From Ophthalmolycus amberensis (lineage: Eukaryota > Chordata > Actinopteri > Perciformes > Zoarcidae): DNA of 64,000 bases. Shown here piece by piece: positions 1-13,900 of the stretch. Position 1 is the first letter of the stretch; every line of letters begins with the position of its first letter. The position numbers and the translations under genes are program-made. A model generated the notes under the pieces. It was given only the letters and a program-made list of their open reading frames with translations, was not told the DNA's origin and searched no databases. The stretch is taken from contig JAFEUB010001017.1 in the NCBI GenBank assembly GCA_024529925.1, positions 1,601,001-1,665,000 of the forward strand. Reading direction: 5' to 3'.

Positions 1-3000
1 CAAACGGGACAACCTGACATTGCAAAAGACTGGTAAGAATGTTGTCAGTGAGCGTAATCCCGCAGCAATTACATTTCCTTCAAAATGTTTATCGCAAAAT
101 CATTTAGTATCATATAATTAAAATCTCTAGGAGAGGGTCTTTTTAGTCCATATCTCCACAATTTTAGCATTTACACCGCAAATCTCAAATTCGGCTGTGA
201 TGATGCGTTAATTGATGTTTACATTTACGTTCCAGCAATTTCCAGATATACCTGCTGTATCCTCCTTCTATTCATATCATGTTATTGCTATGCAGCGAGA
301 AGAGGCTTTTCATGCAAGAGCCGCTATCTGTATTTAAAATGATTAATCTTAAACGGGAGATGATTGCGGGGCCTTGCAGCGCAAGTCGGCGCAAACCGCA
401 GGCTTGTTTATGACAAGTAGGCTTCATCCTTCAAAGGAACAGGTTCATTTTTGCTTCTCGTAATCACAGTGTGTTGTGTCTACATGCAGCTCTGCAGTTT
501 GTGAGCAGGAGCACGCCCAGAGCATATCATTTGGCAAACACGATATTCAATAAATGCAACGCCTAACCTCGTTTCACCTAAAAAACATTTTAATTGCATA
601 ACACAGTGGGAGGCTCTTTCCTTGGGCCTCTTCTGCTCGCTGATGATAAAAGACGATAAGAGTTTGTTTTGGAGATACGTATTTTCATAATATTTTTAAC
701 CGGAGAGACCGACCGCCGAGACATTCGACATTAACTCGAAGGCGTCCTGGACTCCGTCCAAAACAGCGGACGCTGCCAAATCAGCGCGTTCGATCCTTTC
801 ACCTCTTTACATTCATAACGACTCCCTGTTGAGTGTGCGAGGGCGTGTATTGATGTGTCAACATTTTGGCGTCGCCCTCTCAGATTCCAGGCAGCATGTT
901 GTCCACGTTACTCATTACTGGTACTTCTTCTAACGAGGCAGCTCGAGCAGCCGCAGTCCCTCCGTCGGCGGGGCTCTTATCTGCAGCGCTGCAGGAGCCA
1001 CTCTGAGGTTCCTGTTATTGCGATCCCGCGGTGTGCAGGCAGATACTTGCACCCAAGTCTGGCTGCGGCCGGAGCGCTCGCCTTTTCCACCGCCCGACAA
1101 TTTCGGATTGTATGAAAGCAGAAAATGAGGATTGTTTGTCATCACAATGCCAGTCTACAGCGGCTGGAGCGTGCGTTGTTTTGACTCTGAGAACAATCAA
1201 CTGTTGCAATAAAAGAGCCTCCCCTCCCTCCCCTCTGAACCCCCCCTTTCCCTTCCCTGTTTATTTACAGCACGGGTTGCTCTAAAAATGTCACCGTCCT
1301 TATTCTTTACTTTTCTCCTTACTTTTCAAAGGACTTCCCTCTTGTGTTGATAGCTGTCAACAGTAGGTCTTAATTAATTAGATAATGATTTATAGGCGTC
1401 TTGTGTAAGCCTGGAAGAAAGGCATCATCAAACCACAAGTGTGTAGGAACGTCCTGGGGATGGGACTCTCGGCACGTCATACATTCGTTGTAATTGTATT
1501 GTAGTTGACTGTCCTCATTTGGTGACTGCTTTATTTTTAAACCTCCCTTCAATGACAGTTGTCTAAGCCCCGCCCCGTTTGTTGCTGTTGCCACACTTTG
1601 CATGCTTTGTGTTGTGCATGGACGGCGCGTATGCAGCTTCCAATGTAAACTGTGGCAGATTATCCGTGCAAATTCGTGGGAGTCTCTGAAAGAAGTACAC
1701 AAAAGCAGACTTCTAATTCGTAGCCGGTGGTCGTTAATTTGCTGGCTTAAATGACAGCTGTTGCTGGCAAATGTAGCTCCAGCTAGCTGTCTGACTAACG
1801 TTACCTTTTTAAAATCATTTATATAAATGAGGGTAGGCTAAATTACAGGCAGGTCTCAAACCGCAGCCTCCAAAATGATCATACAGTTGAATCACAACCT
1901 GAACTGCAGATTATAACCCGTCTTCATTGGTGTACGTGTGAAACTGCGCCCTGTGTTCTTCCTCGGGGCGACATCGCAACCTTTTCAACATTGCGGTGAT
2001 TCAAAATGAAGAGGAACTGTTGACGTGTTTTCGTCAAGAGAAATGCTGCAGCACACGTTCCACCTGTCCCTGAGAGGCCCAACCAAGCCAGCGTCAGAGA
2101 TAATCACTCCACCACCCGTCTCTGGTAAGATGCCCAAGCCTGACCAGAAGTGCTGGATTCATTTCAGAAGGGTAATAATGGCACAAGACAACTTTACTGC
2201 CAATGTCCTCTCTGCTTCGATCGATCGCCGAACAGCTGATCTGCTCTCAATGTAATATAACGAAATATAACGTTGGTTTCTTCATCTACTCTCATTCTCA
2301 ATGCTGCGCAGGGGTGTAAAGAGGGGGGGGGGGGGGCAATGGCCCCTTGGAGCCCCTACTTCTGGCACCCTCAACCCAACGTCTTCGGTGGAGATGGGCT
2401 CTTCTGACTCAAAATACATTCAAGTGCACCTTCAATGTTTACAGCCATTTACTCTGTGTTAAGAAATTACCAATGGCAACTGACAAAAAGATAATTATTA
2501 ATTATTGCGGTGCCAAAAGACCTCTAAGTTTTAGCTGGTGAAACATTTCTTTCATTTCTAGATATATATATGGAAGCTCCAAAAGTAGATAGAACTGTGG
2601 TTAGTGTAACTGCTGGTGTGCACAGTATGAAGAGATTGATACCGTCGCCTCACAGTGCACTGTGTTTTTAACAACTAGCTCTTTCATTGGGGTTAGCGCC
2701 ACTTAGGAAAGTCTGGAGCGAACAACAGGAAGCTGAGCTGCATGTTCATGGAGCAAGGTAACTTACAGATGTTACTGGAGCCTTTTGTCACAGAAAAGCT
2801 GTGAACTCAATCACTCCGCAGAGACACCGTCTAAAATGGAAAACGACTTACTGATTGAGACTTAAAAAGCCTTTCAGCTTTCCTCTCCAGACGTTCCATC
2901 CTTTTCTTATGAAACTGAACACTCTGTGTGTCTGTTTGAGGGGGGGGGGGCTGTAGGTGGGCGGTGGAAAGGTGGGAGTCTCCCCTTTCAAAAGGGGCCG

Positions 3001-4200
3001 AGAACAAAACAGGAAACCATCCCGTTGTTTTGGCTCGTGGTCGTTACAAGTGTTTGGAATTTGGCGGAGGTGAATTCACATGTTGTGTTCACGTCCGCGC
3101 TCAGGTCAGAGCATGCACACATGCAAACACAAACACATCCACGATCGCACACAGCGGAGGGGAATGTCTGGCATGCCTCAATAAGCAAGACCCACAAAGA
3201 CTACGAAACCCCCCACTTACACCCCCCCCCCCCCCTCCCGTGGATGTTGTGAAGAGCAGTCGCTGAACAGACTAAATACCCGCTGAGATGGTTCTGTGAC
3301 CTTGGTCCGAATCTGGACTCATGTTCTTTGTGGGCCAAAGTGCTGCTTGAAAAACCATCATGACCTTTTTCACGTACTATAAACTTAACACAGGTCCTGG
3401 AGTTTTATCTGCCTTTTTTGTTTTAGAAATTAGACAGAGGACGGATTCTTGGAAGTGATCTTAACGCCTCCAACAGACAAAGTTTTGATCTGCGGCAATG
3501 TGCGCCGTTGTTGTTGTGAAAGAAATGCTGTTGATGTTGTTTCTAGTTGGAGGAGGTTTTCCTGCACTCCCTGTGGCATCACATTGTTTCGGCACAGTTG
3601 GCATCAGCGTGCAGTTGTGTGTGTGTGTCAATCGGGAACTTTCTACTGCTGAGGTTAGCTGGCATCCTCCACACCCTGACAACAGAGCGACCAAACAAAG
3701 TGACACCTATTCTTCTCTGCTCATGCGAGGGAACCCTTTCTGCAGATGCCTTCCTGTGGCTGTCAGCTTCTTTGCTCCTGCCCTCGTGATAAACAACCTC
3801 TGAAGAGATGCCTCTCCTGATATTAGAGCTTTAATGCTTCCTATTATTGTGTGGAAGAATTCGGCTACATTAAGGTCAAAGCGTAGACAAAAAGATAAAA
3901 GGTTTGCCTGTGATTGATACATCGATTGTTTCAATTCAAGTGAAACCATCAATCAAACTTCCTATTTTCTCTGTCACAACATGCAAACTCCTAATGGAAA
4001 GTCTCATGTTGTTTGTAAAGGGAACAGATCATTTATTTCATTGCATGACACCTGGCTTCTGTTGAAAGAGACATGTTGAAATATTTAATAATAACCTTTC
4101 AGTGGAATCCCACCGCAAAAAACTGAATCGAAAGAATTGCGCTGATATCTGGTTCATGCCTGAATAGTTTTCTTTGGACTACATATATCAGCCAATAGAT
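1..4200. other. non-coding, no gene recognised
   Basis: Mostly unique-looking sequence with no exon, RNA gene or repeat family that I recognise. Short G or C runs occur near 2326-2337, 2940-2950 and 3221-3234. Small open frames (for example 855-1285 and 2926-3266) have no conserved features and overlap each other in several frames. Confidence 0.6.
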
Positions 4201-4236
4201 ATAGATGTCAAAGAAACGTTCACACTGCAAGCCTTA

Positions 4237-5310
4237 TGCTGCGTTCACACCAGTCGCGTTGATTTTTTGACGCACTGCAAAATCGCGTCCAACGCACTGC
4301 AAAATCGCGTCCAACGCGCCGCCGGTCGTGTTCACACCAAACGCCGCAAAATCTCGGAGCGCCGGAGAGGGGGCGTGGTTTATCGACTGGAAGCCGTTCA
4401 CCTGGCCGCCATTACTTTCCGCTGTCAACCATGAAAGGAATCAGGACAATTGCTGCTCTGTACGTGTTGTGGAAGTCCCTCAAACGTCGGAATGCCAAAC
4501 GCCGTCATGTCTGGTTCATAATATTGTTCAGAGGAGCTCCGTGGATTGTATCGAGCTGTATTCACTGTGTCTAGCAAGCCACCGGTCGCTGTCTACTACA
4601 GCTGTAGGAACACAAAATAAACTGATTTGGCTGTGATTCAACGGAAAATAAACCGACAAAAAGGGACTCCGAAATAACTACATAATGATGCCGATTTGTA
4701 CTTGTCTTCTCCGACAAAAAGGGACTCCGAAATAACTACGTAATGATACCGATTTGTAGGCTACTTGTCTTCTCAATGGAGCTCTGATGGATCGGTGCTA
4801 GGCTATGCTAACATCGTAGCAGCTCCACCAGCACTCAATAACGTCACGTAGACGTAAATACGGCAGCGTCTATTCATTGTTTGTACCATATGGTTTACAC
4901 ACACACATGTATACACATAGTTTGGTCCGGTCTCTATTGATATGAGGTATCGTAGAGCTCTGGGTGAACACAGACGGCTACAGGATTTATTACCTGATTC
5001 AACAACGGCAGGAAGCCAGTGATGACAGGGGGAGCAACTCAACGCTGATAGGCTATCGCGCCACAGCGTCACGCGATTATGTCGCAGAAGTTGAAAAATT
5101 TCAACTTGCGCGTTGGCGATTTTGCGGCGTCCAACGCGTCCACCGCGTCCACCGCACTGCAATAACGCGTCCAACGCACTGCAATAACGCGTCCAACGCG
5201 CCGCGCCATCGCAAAATCGCGGCGCGCCAGTCTCATCGCGTCTGTGCATAGACTTTGTATGTAATCTCGACGCGCGTCAAAAAATCAACGCGACCGGTGT
5301 GAACGCGGCA
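4237..5310. mobile_element. non-autonomous PIF/Harbinger-like DNA transposon, 1074 bp
   Basis: Long terminal inverted repeats: the left end TGCTGCGTTCACACC continues ...CGCGTTGATTTTTTGACGC, and the right end is its near-perfect reverse complement (TGCCGCGTTCACACC...). The outermost bases are flanked by TTA at 4234-4236 and 5311-5313, the 3-bp target duplication typical of PIF/Harbinger. Subterminal GCGTCCAACGCACTGCAA-type repeats occur at both ends, and an internal tandem duplication lies at 4653-4774. No transposase frame, so it must have been moved in trans. The superfamily is inferred from TSD and termini. Confidence 0.75.
4653..4774. repeat. internal tandem duplication inside the PIF-like element
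   Basis: Two copies of a 58-63 bp unit beginning CCGACAAAAAGGGACTCC, starting at 4653 and 4711. The copies differ by a 5-bp GGCTA insertion and a few substitutions. Confidence 0.8.
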
Positions 5311-5313
5311 TTA

Positions 5314-6290
5314 GTGCTCAATTCTGAATTGTTGCTCAGATCTGATTTTTTTGTTTGTCTGTTCACATAATTTTTTGAAATGTGGCCATTATCTGATTCC
5401 AGTGTGAACTGGTCCCGGTCCTGACGCACGCTCAGAAGATCACTAACAAAGGCCGTGGTTACACTTGTCTTTTCAATGCAACTTTTGTCATCCGATGATG
5501 CCAGGACACATCGACTGTCAAGTCTACAAGACGAGGTCGGATCTGCTTCGCATTGGGATCCCATCGGTCAGACCACATGCCGAGGTGGCCTGGCTCACAT
5601 TAAACTCAGATCTCAGTGAGGTGTGGACAGCATGTGGGCAAAATCTAGACAAATTATCAAACGTAGGTCTCCATCATCTTCCCCCCCACACCCACACACG
5701 AGAGTTCCTCTCCTGAGGAGAGCAAAGGGAAGACAGGAGGAAAACCGGGCCTGGAGCCCAGCTGAGACCTGCTGTCTGAGTGCTGTTGAGTTACTGCTGA
5801 TGAAAAGCCAACGTCCCCTGATTTAGGGTTGGCTTTAACTAACAAAATAACGGAGGCTTCAAGACGACAGTCCACAAAGCAATGGGTCTCGATGACTCCG
5901 TCCACTTCTTCTATACAGTCTATGGACGTCACACGCAGCACGCTGTCACACGGAAGTCAACATTTAGGCCACTGAAGTCTTGTTTTTGGTTTCATTTAAA
6001 AGTACATTTTTCAGTGGAAGCCAGCGAAGGGTTACCCAAATACTTATGAGGTGTAACACCTCCCTGTCCCTCCACTGACTTCCTCCATCGCGGCTGTCTT
6101 CCATGTCTTTTTACAGAGTGACTCCTGTCTGCACGGAATTGTGACGAACGTCGTCCTGTGACGGAAAAGACATGAATTCTGATACGACTGTTCAGACTGA
6201 GGTTGCATTGAAAAGAAATCGAATCTGTATCTGATTTAGATTCACACGTGAAAGTGATCCGAATTTAATGGATCAGATTCCATGTTATTC
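5314..6290. repeat. older interspersed repeat flanking the PIF-like element
   Basis: Sequence such as CAGTGTGAACTGGTCC, CGTGGTTACACTTGTC and TCACACGTGAAAGTGATCCG resembles a common teleost DNA repeat as I remember it. The short stretch before 4234 (GTTCACACTGCAAGCC) looks like the other side, so the PIF-like element probably landed inside it. Boundaries uncertain. Confidence 0.35.
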
Positions 6291-9200
6291 GTGGTGTTGA
6301 GACACTGACTGTAGAGGGAAAGAGTAATGTGCCAAAGAAAGACTTCATTTTCCTTTTGTTCCTGTGAACCCAACATTTCTCTCATTACGCTCAGTGTTTT
6401 TTGTTTACATACAGATGTTGTCACTCAGGTTCAATAGCATGGACCTTTTGACCTTTGAGAAGTACTTCCAGGTGGGCCCTCTCTGGTCTCGCCCCGGCAC
6501 CGAGCGCAGACCTCCTGCAGCTACACACAGATATTTCAACCCTAAACAAACAGTGATCTGACCGCTCAGAAATGTCGCGTGATGTCTGTGAACATGCCAG
6601 CTCAGTCACTCACAGACCGACATGCCTGACAAATAAGAAAGGACCTCTCTGGACGAGGCTGTTTTAACTCGAAGACATTACTTTTCTAATTTAGATAAAT
6701 ATGTAGCAATTGGATTATCTATAGCCGTAATCCAGCTCCATTACTCGTATCATAAGTAGCACATTTCCTCTGTCACCCCATGCCTAACGCAGCCTCCGGA
6801 GGCTTCCGCTCAGCCCTTTTTTGATCTGAGCACCCATGGGTTACATCGGAAAACAATGCCGTTTTCATTATTATAATATAACTGATTTAGAGAATTTGGG
6901 GGTGGCGCAAAGCTCAGGACAGGGTGGCACGAACCACAGATAAAAGGTCTACAACAATGCACCATGAACCCTCTCCTGACTGATGTACGTTGCTTCCACC
7001 TGAGAGGTCACAAAAAAACAAAAGGCTATTCACATTCCTGTAATGAATCGTATGAATATTGAAATGTCCAGGATCTGTGACCATGCCTCCAGGAAGGATA
7101 TGTGGTACGACGCATTGCTGAGTCAGTGTAAAAGAGCTACATATAAAATCCCTTCTCCATCAATCTTGCCAAATATGCACAGCAGGCTTTTAAAAATACT
7201 CCCTGTAAAGAAAGAAACAAATCATATTCTGCTGCCAAAGATTTGCAGTCTTTCCCATGAATATTTTGAAAAGGAGTTCCTGTCATGTGCTACGTGAGGA
7301 CAAGTATGTTGTTGTAGAAATTCTTAAACACAGCGAATTACCGTAAATTATGGTCACTGCCTCAGTACTCTACCATCCATTCAACTTTCTAGACGAGGTT
7401 ATGCTGTCCTGAAGCCAATCCCAGGGCGAGAGGCAGGGTGCAACCTGGAGTTAAAAAAGAGATAAACATGGGGTTTCCTCTGTGATCGAGGAAACGTCCC
7501 ATTTTACTGCAACATCCAGAGTTTGATTTCTGGCTGTGGAAGGGTATTCTTCCTTTTTGTCTTCACTGTCATATATAGGCATCTCTGGGCGATTCAGATC
7601 GTCTCGGTCAGCCATATGTCTCTGGACAGTTGACTCTACAGTCTCCTCATGGTAGAAGCTGCAGCCGGCCAGCTCAGGTTCCTGCTCGGGGACCTGTTTT
7701 GCCGTGACGTAACCGTACCACCCGGCAGCTCATTTGTCTCGTACATGACAAAGGCGCTGATCAAAGTGAGTTCTGCATGACGTTTCAGTTGATTTTTTTT
7801 CCATCACAAATGGCGCCGCTCGTGGCTGCAGAACATTGACAGTGTATCAACCTTTCTCTTGACTTGCAACACTCGCCCATGTCTCCGAACATCAGCTGTC
7901 AGGCCGTCGCTCAGCCAAATCTGCTCCATGTGTCGGAGGAATGTGTGCAGCACAAAGGCGCTTGTTGCATTAGCGAAGCGGCAAAGAAATTATCATTCCT
8001 TCCTCCAGTACCTCAGGAATGCTGGTTGTGTGAACCGAGGGGTCTCACTGCGGAGCACGCAGAACATGAATGTGAGGAATTTATTTTTCCAAAATCCTTA
8101 ACAGGTGCCTGCAAGCACACTTCACTGTACATGTAATCTTCCCTGAGGGAACCGTGGCGGCCCCGATATCACGCAGGTCTCCGTGCGACTTCTTAGTCAC
8201 ATCAGTCTTGGTCTGCTCTACCTTCGTGCAAAACACTAAACCTCAGGATGACTTGGACAACTCTGTCTTATATTCAACTCTCCAGGCGCCACCTGGGAGT
8301 CCTGAAATATGGAAAAACAGCTCGGCCATCACATCGACCTGCCACGTGGAAAATGTTCCAGAGGAGCCGTTTTTTTGGGACTGAAGCCGAAGCATAAAAT
8401 GTTCACAACGATCGGTGTGACACTTGAGTCCTGCGAGCAAAGCCGTCCACGTTTTTCAGCTGATTTCACGGCGGTTCTTGGAAAGTTTGCAGAACTACAG
8501 GGAGGTCTGTCAGCTGTCAGACCAGCGGACAAACAAACTGGGATGCATTAAGATGATGCTGAGAGCTGAGGAAGGGGATGCTGCTCACAGGGTGGTGGTG
8601 GTGAATGAATGAATGATGCCAGGTGCCACCTGCACATGGACAGACCCCCACAAGTTTCCCACTCTTTTCTGTCCTCACATTCAGCTTGTTTATGTGACTG
8701 AGGCATTACCGCCACAGTTCCTGTTGTTTAATGGCACCGCTCTCTCTCTCTCCTCCTCCTGCTTCTCTTCCTCTTGTTCCACCAACTTCTCTTTGGGATC
8801 AGTACTGGGAGGTAGTCTGTAGTCTGCTTCAATCAAAATAGACTGAATGCTGACCATAACGATGTACTTCTAAAGCTGTATCAACCGTGTTTTCTGCATT
8901 TCTGAGTGTCCTCAGTGCGTGCAGCTGTCATATGTATTGCTTAATTATTTAAGGATTTCACTGGGCCAAAACTGTGAGGCTCTTATGTTTTTCAAGTCCA
9001 GTCTCAGAGCAGCTAACGGTGTCGGGTGTCCAATGGTGCAATAAAAACAATCCCGCAAGTTCATTGCATGTGGGAGACTTTTATCTGGACAAAATGGGAC
9101 AGTTAAGCCTCAAGTCATATCAGTCACATTACTTTAGGCTCTGCTTAGTATTGAGCGTTGTTTTCTGTTGCAAGTTTAACAAAACTTGTTCCCAAATGTG

Positions 9201-9345
9201 CTTCATGAATTAAGACTTATTTTATAATTAGTATTAAAGAGGTCCTGTACAATGCTGGGTGAAACTTGTCAGAAGCTCAGTGGCGTCAGTCATCCCTGCT
9301 CCCTCTGGGCAACGCTGGTGCTTTAACTTCTTTCACCCTAAACCT

Positions 9346-9393
9346 CCCCCCCCCCCCCCCCCCTACAGGCCCACAGGCCCACAGGCCCACATG
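9346..9393. repeat. poly-C run and CACAGGCC tandem repeat
   Basis: Eighteen C in a row followed by TA and about three units of CACAGGCC ending at ACATGCCCC. Confidence 0.85.
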
Positions 9394-9970
9394 CCCCTCA
9401 TCCCCCTGAACCCACTGCAGGATTAGCCCAGTGAGAAGCTGTCTGTCGACGCCTGCGGCCTGTGGCGGCGAGGTAATGGAGCAGTTAAGAGGCGTGTATC
9501 TGTCAGGCGGCGCTGGATGCTGCAGGCCCATGGCTCTGGGATTAGCATGACAGAGGAGAGAAGGTTCTGTTTCCTTCGGATTTGAGTTGACTGGGTGACC
9601 TCATTGTCCGCAGGAGACGCGCTGCATACCGTCAGCCTTCCCGTTCGCCGCGGCAGCAGCACGAGCAAATATCTCACGGTATGGTCAGAGAGCAAGAAAC
9701 TGTGAAATTTATTGCATTTGTTTGTGCAGCCATTGTTTCCGCTGCGTCTTTTGATGGCTCTAATCGGCCCACCAGGGGCCTGAACTCTGTGACCCCTGGG
9801 GTCCAGCTTTGATCCATGGTGTTGTTGCCCGGGCTCTCTGAGGGACGGGTCAGGAATTAGGAGAGAGTTAGGATCCCTCTACAAACAGGCGGTGTCACCA
9901 GCACTTTGCCAAAATATTTCACGCCTCGCCAGGCTTCCCCCCGAAGCTCATTACCTAAGTAAGGCGAAGT

Positions 9971-9987
9971 GGGGGGGGGGGGGGGGG
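9971..9987. repeat. poly-G run
   Basis: Seventeen consecutive G. One of several G/C homopolymers of 10 or more in the window. Confidence 0.9.
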
Positions 9988-10609
9988 TGCTGCATAAATA
10001 ATGAATGTCCAAATGGAGTCGTCAGGAGTTATTAAGTCTTTCGACAGGTGTTAACGGGGATTTGCTGATTCCTCCTGTCGCTGACATGACTGATGCTGTC
10101 GGGTGAAGACATTCTATCTCCAGGCATCAATATTTTATAGACACGCATGTATTTCGGTTTATAATTGTTTTTAGAGCAGAATTAGGAGGAAATATGGACA
10201 AGAATCTGATTTTATCAACATTCTATTTTCTACTTGACAACCATCTCTACTCTTTAGTTGCTGTTTAGTCGTATCACACAGATTTCATCAGCAGACGTTT
10301 GTCCGAAGCTCAGTTTTTCTGAGCACTTCATGACCTGATATCAAATGATACAGTGTATAGTGAATTCACTTTTAAGATAAGACTGAACTTGTTGTTGTGG
10401 AAATTGTTGTGCAGCAGTTGCAGTACAACGTAGGAAAGAGTGCAAATATAAAATAAAAAGATATCCAAAATCCAAAATATACACATACAGATATAATTCC
10501 AAAAATACTAACGAGGATAAAGATCATGATCATAAAGTTGCTCATATCTCAAGTTTCTTCCTAGTGTGCGTGGTTCTGGGTTTGTTCATAAAAAGTCACT
10601 CTGAGTTCT

Positions 10610-10960
10610 GATATTCAGAGCACCACTCTCCAGACTGTTACCAGCCAAGACATAGTCTGGCTCATAACCCCAAATGAATGGCAATGTGTTGTTTTTACAC
10701 TTCCATATTTGTACAGATTTAAAAAACTAGATATGACGCTGCTAACTAGTGAGCTTTAGAGGCTCTGATGACAAATGCCCCCTTTGGTCTCCTCCTGTTT
10801 CAAATCTTTGTACTATGCTAAGCTAATCAACTACTGGCTATAGCTTCATGTTTAGTGAACAGACATGAAAGTGGTATCAATCTCAGCAAGAAGGTGAATG
10901 AAAATAATTGCCAAAATTGTGAAGTACTCAATTAAGGAATAGCGTTTGAAGGACTACCCG
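10610..10960 (-). repeat. TTAGCTTAGC-type interspersed repeat, reverse copy
   Basis: Diverged reverse copy of a family seen several times here: TATGCTAAGCTAATCAACTA, then TAGCTTCATGTTTAG and GACATGAAAGTGGTATCAAT, with the GTGAGCTTTAGAGG block. The family resembles a very common percomorph repeat. I cannot name it with certainty. Confidence 0.6.
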
Positions 10961-13900
10961 GTATCTAATAAACAAAACTTGTTAGCAGTGGCGTTGGCAA
11001 CAGAACTGTTCTCTTCTTCCACAGGTGAACTGTATTGAACAAACACTGCATCAGCTTCTATTCACCAAATCAAATGAGCTGGAAGAAGTGAAGCTCAGCG
11101 ACTCACTTAAGTTGGATTAGTTTACGGTATTCGGTGAAGGTTGCATCATTGGACATGCCCGTTATTACGATGAGTGGGGCATGAATGGAAGGACTGTAAG
11201 TCATGTTTATTTTAAATGTGTTTTCTGTAGGCGTGTTAGGATAAAGAAAGAATTCAAGGTATCCGCCTCATCTGATACCATCTGTATCTTCTCATCTCTA
11301 TCGCCCCTATTTGTCTTTTGCTACGATTACAGTGAATTCTGAGGCCTTCGAGTATCTCAAGATCAGGTGGGACCTCACTGGTTTATCGTAAGCAATAGCG
11401 ATAACATCAACGTGGTGAAATGTGCTGGAAACAACAGGACACTGGTGTGATCTCACCACACACAAGTATTTAGAAAGTGAAGCATGTCAGGTGTTAAACT
11501 CGCACCACGGCATGCTGACTGTAAATTCACTCATAATTAGCAAGATGTAGGGTTAACGCCATATTAAGGCGCTGTAGTTCTGCTTTGAGCCCACTTGAGT
11601 CTACTTTACCCCATGTCGCCACTTTGTGCTCTGTCCTTCCTGGACAGGTTTCTTTTTTTCCTTCTACTCTTCATTCATCTCTTCCTTTCAGCCTTTTGTC
11701 CCTGTCTCTTGTCTTCCTCTGGCCTTTCATGAGAGCATGCTCCTTTCAGGTTCAGTGACCAACAAGCATTTAACACAACAGTTTTGAGTCTGAAAAATCG
11801 GGTTCGACTTGGCTCTTGTGCAGAGCAACCCGGTTCTTTCCGGTTTGTAAATGTCAGAAAATAGACATTGTTTTCTTAACAGCGTTGTATAATGTCATTG
11901 GGGTGGCAATCCATTTATTAAGGGATACGTCTGGTGTTATCCTGCGTTGTTATTGTCAATAAATCCCATGAAGAGTCCAAAGCCTATAATGATTTGTTCC
12001 ACCTAACAAGTATCGCCTGTGCAGCTTATTTATCTGTGCCATATTGCTCCATTGTTGTCCAAAAACACATGAATGAGCCACACCGTTGCACTAGCTGACA
12101 TGTTCCTTCAATACAATGAACAATCACCAAAGTAGTTTATTTTGAATCAATCCCACATACACCGCCCTGCTGCTGGAAATACTCACTAATCCGTGTCTGA
12201 AAATAGTCCCCAACAAATGCTCTGTTGAATCCGGTTTGACTAAAGTTTGCTAAAAACTATAGTGCCAAGATGTTTTTGACAATTACTTAGCCTTTTAGAA
12301 CTAAGTGAGTATAAAATATATATAATTGTGAACACAATGTAGCTACGCCCTAAAGCATGCCCTGCCTTATTGTCTGTTGTTCACTAAATGGAACCATAAT
12401 TTACTAAAATGAACATCATGCTGTGTTGATGAAGACTTGAAACTGACGATTGAGACCATTAACTCACGTTTACAATGTTTGCTGAGGTAATAAATCAAGT
12501 GAGAAGTAGAGTCATTTTCTCATATAATCCATATAATCTGACCTATTTGTGCAACCGGAGGAGTCGCCCCCCGATGGCCATTAGAGAGAATGCACGTTTA
12601 TCCGCCTTTGCTTCACTCTACAGAACCCGGAGGTTGTCGCCTGGTTTGGACGGCATTATCATCTGTAACTGCCGTATTAGAGCAGTGCAGAGCAGTGACC
12701 GTGAGCTAGCTAATGGGGCACGTTCACATGACCTAACACGCACTAAAAGCAAGCGAGGCCGGCCTGGCTAAATCAACTTAATTTCGAACCCAAATTTCCA
12801 AATTTAGCAAATCCTTCTATATTTGTCTCCTTGCTGAGAGACAGCACCCCTCCTCTTTCTCGCAGCGATGCCTGCAGGCCGTGAATTAGTAGAGGGAGGA
12901 CAGAGGACAGGAGGAATGACTGATACCGATTCATGTTTGTGTTCTTTATAAATCCCCTCAGGAATTTTGTTTATTTTATTGACATTTTAGATTTGTTTTC
13001 AGTGACATATTTAGTTTATACAGTGACTTTGCTTTAAACGTTACTGTTGCTGCTCTAGAAACATTTTAGCTCGCTACAATTCAATATTTATTCTAATCCG
13101 GTTCTGAATTTAAAAGGAAATGTATAGCTAATATGCACACGTGCATGTTGTTGAATTATTGCAAGTTATATTTTCACCGCAATATTGAAACATTTTAACG
13201 CGAGTTGCAGACTTTAGGCCCCATAAAAAGGTATCACATTGGGCCCCCACCACCACAGGCCACACCAACCACACCTCCAGACCCAATCAACCCATTCAAA
13301 GCTCTCTTTACATCCAATAAGTATTTTATGTCTGAAGCTTGTCTTAGCCACAGACCTTATGTCAGTCATCTCACTAACGAGACAATACAAAAAACTGACT
13401 TCAAAGCGAGGTAACTGGAAGTGCAACAATGCTGACTTACTCCCAGTTTTAGGACTCATTCTTGCGGCGCTCTACCGGCCCGGTTCCAAACAGCCAAATC
13501 TTTCATTCGTGACGAGATTGATATCGCTCTGGTGTTGTGCTCACTGAAGCAGTTTCCTCGGTTGGAAAAACGATTACACCTTTAAAAGTGACATTAAGAA
13601 TAGGTACATTGTCTTCCTTACACCAAGCCAAATAGTAACATAAAAATGTCAAGAAATGTGGATGAGACCAATGTGACTATACAGGTAATCTAACGGAAGT
13701 AACAGCTGTTAAATTGGCATATTTCTTCCACCGCTTCCTTGTAGAAATCACAACTGCAGTTCAAAGACGTCACTAGCTAATGATTGTTAAAGGATAAACA
13801 GTATAGAAGAACTTCCTCTTGCAACAGGAAATTCCTGTAACGTAAATAAAGTCTTGAGATGTCTGGCTGGATGAATCCATTGTAACAAAATAGAAGTTTG

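Larger units (their letters stand above)
6300..10600. other. non-coding, no gene recognised
   Basis: No exon or RNA gene recognised. Contains a short repeat fragment around 7372-7454 (AGCCAATCCCAGGGCGAGAG), an 18-base C run at 9346-9363 followed by three CACAGGCC units, and a 17-base G run at 9971-9987. Open frames here have no family features. Confidence 0.55.
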
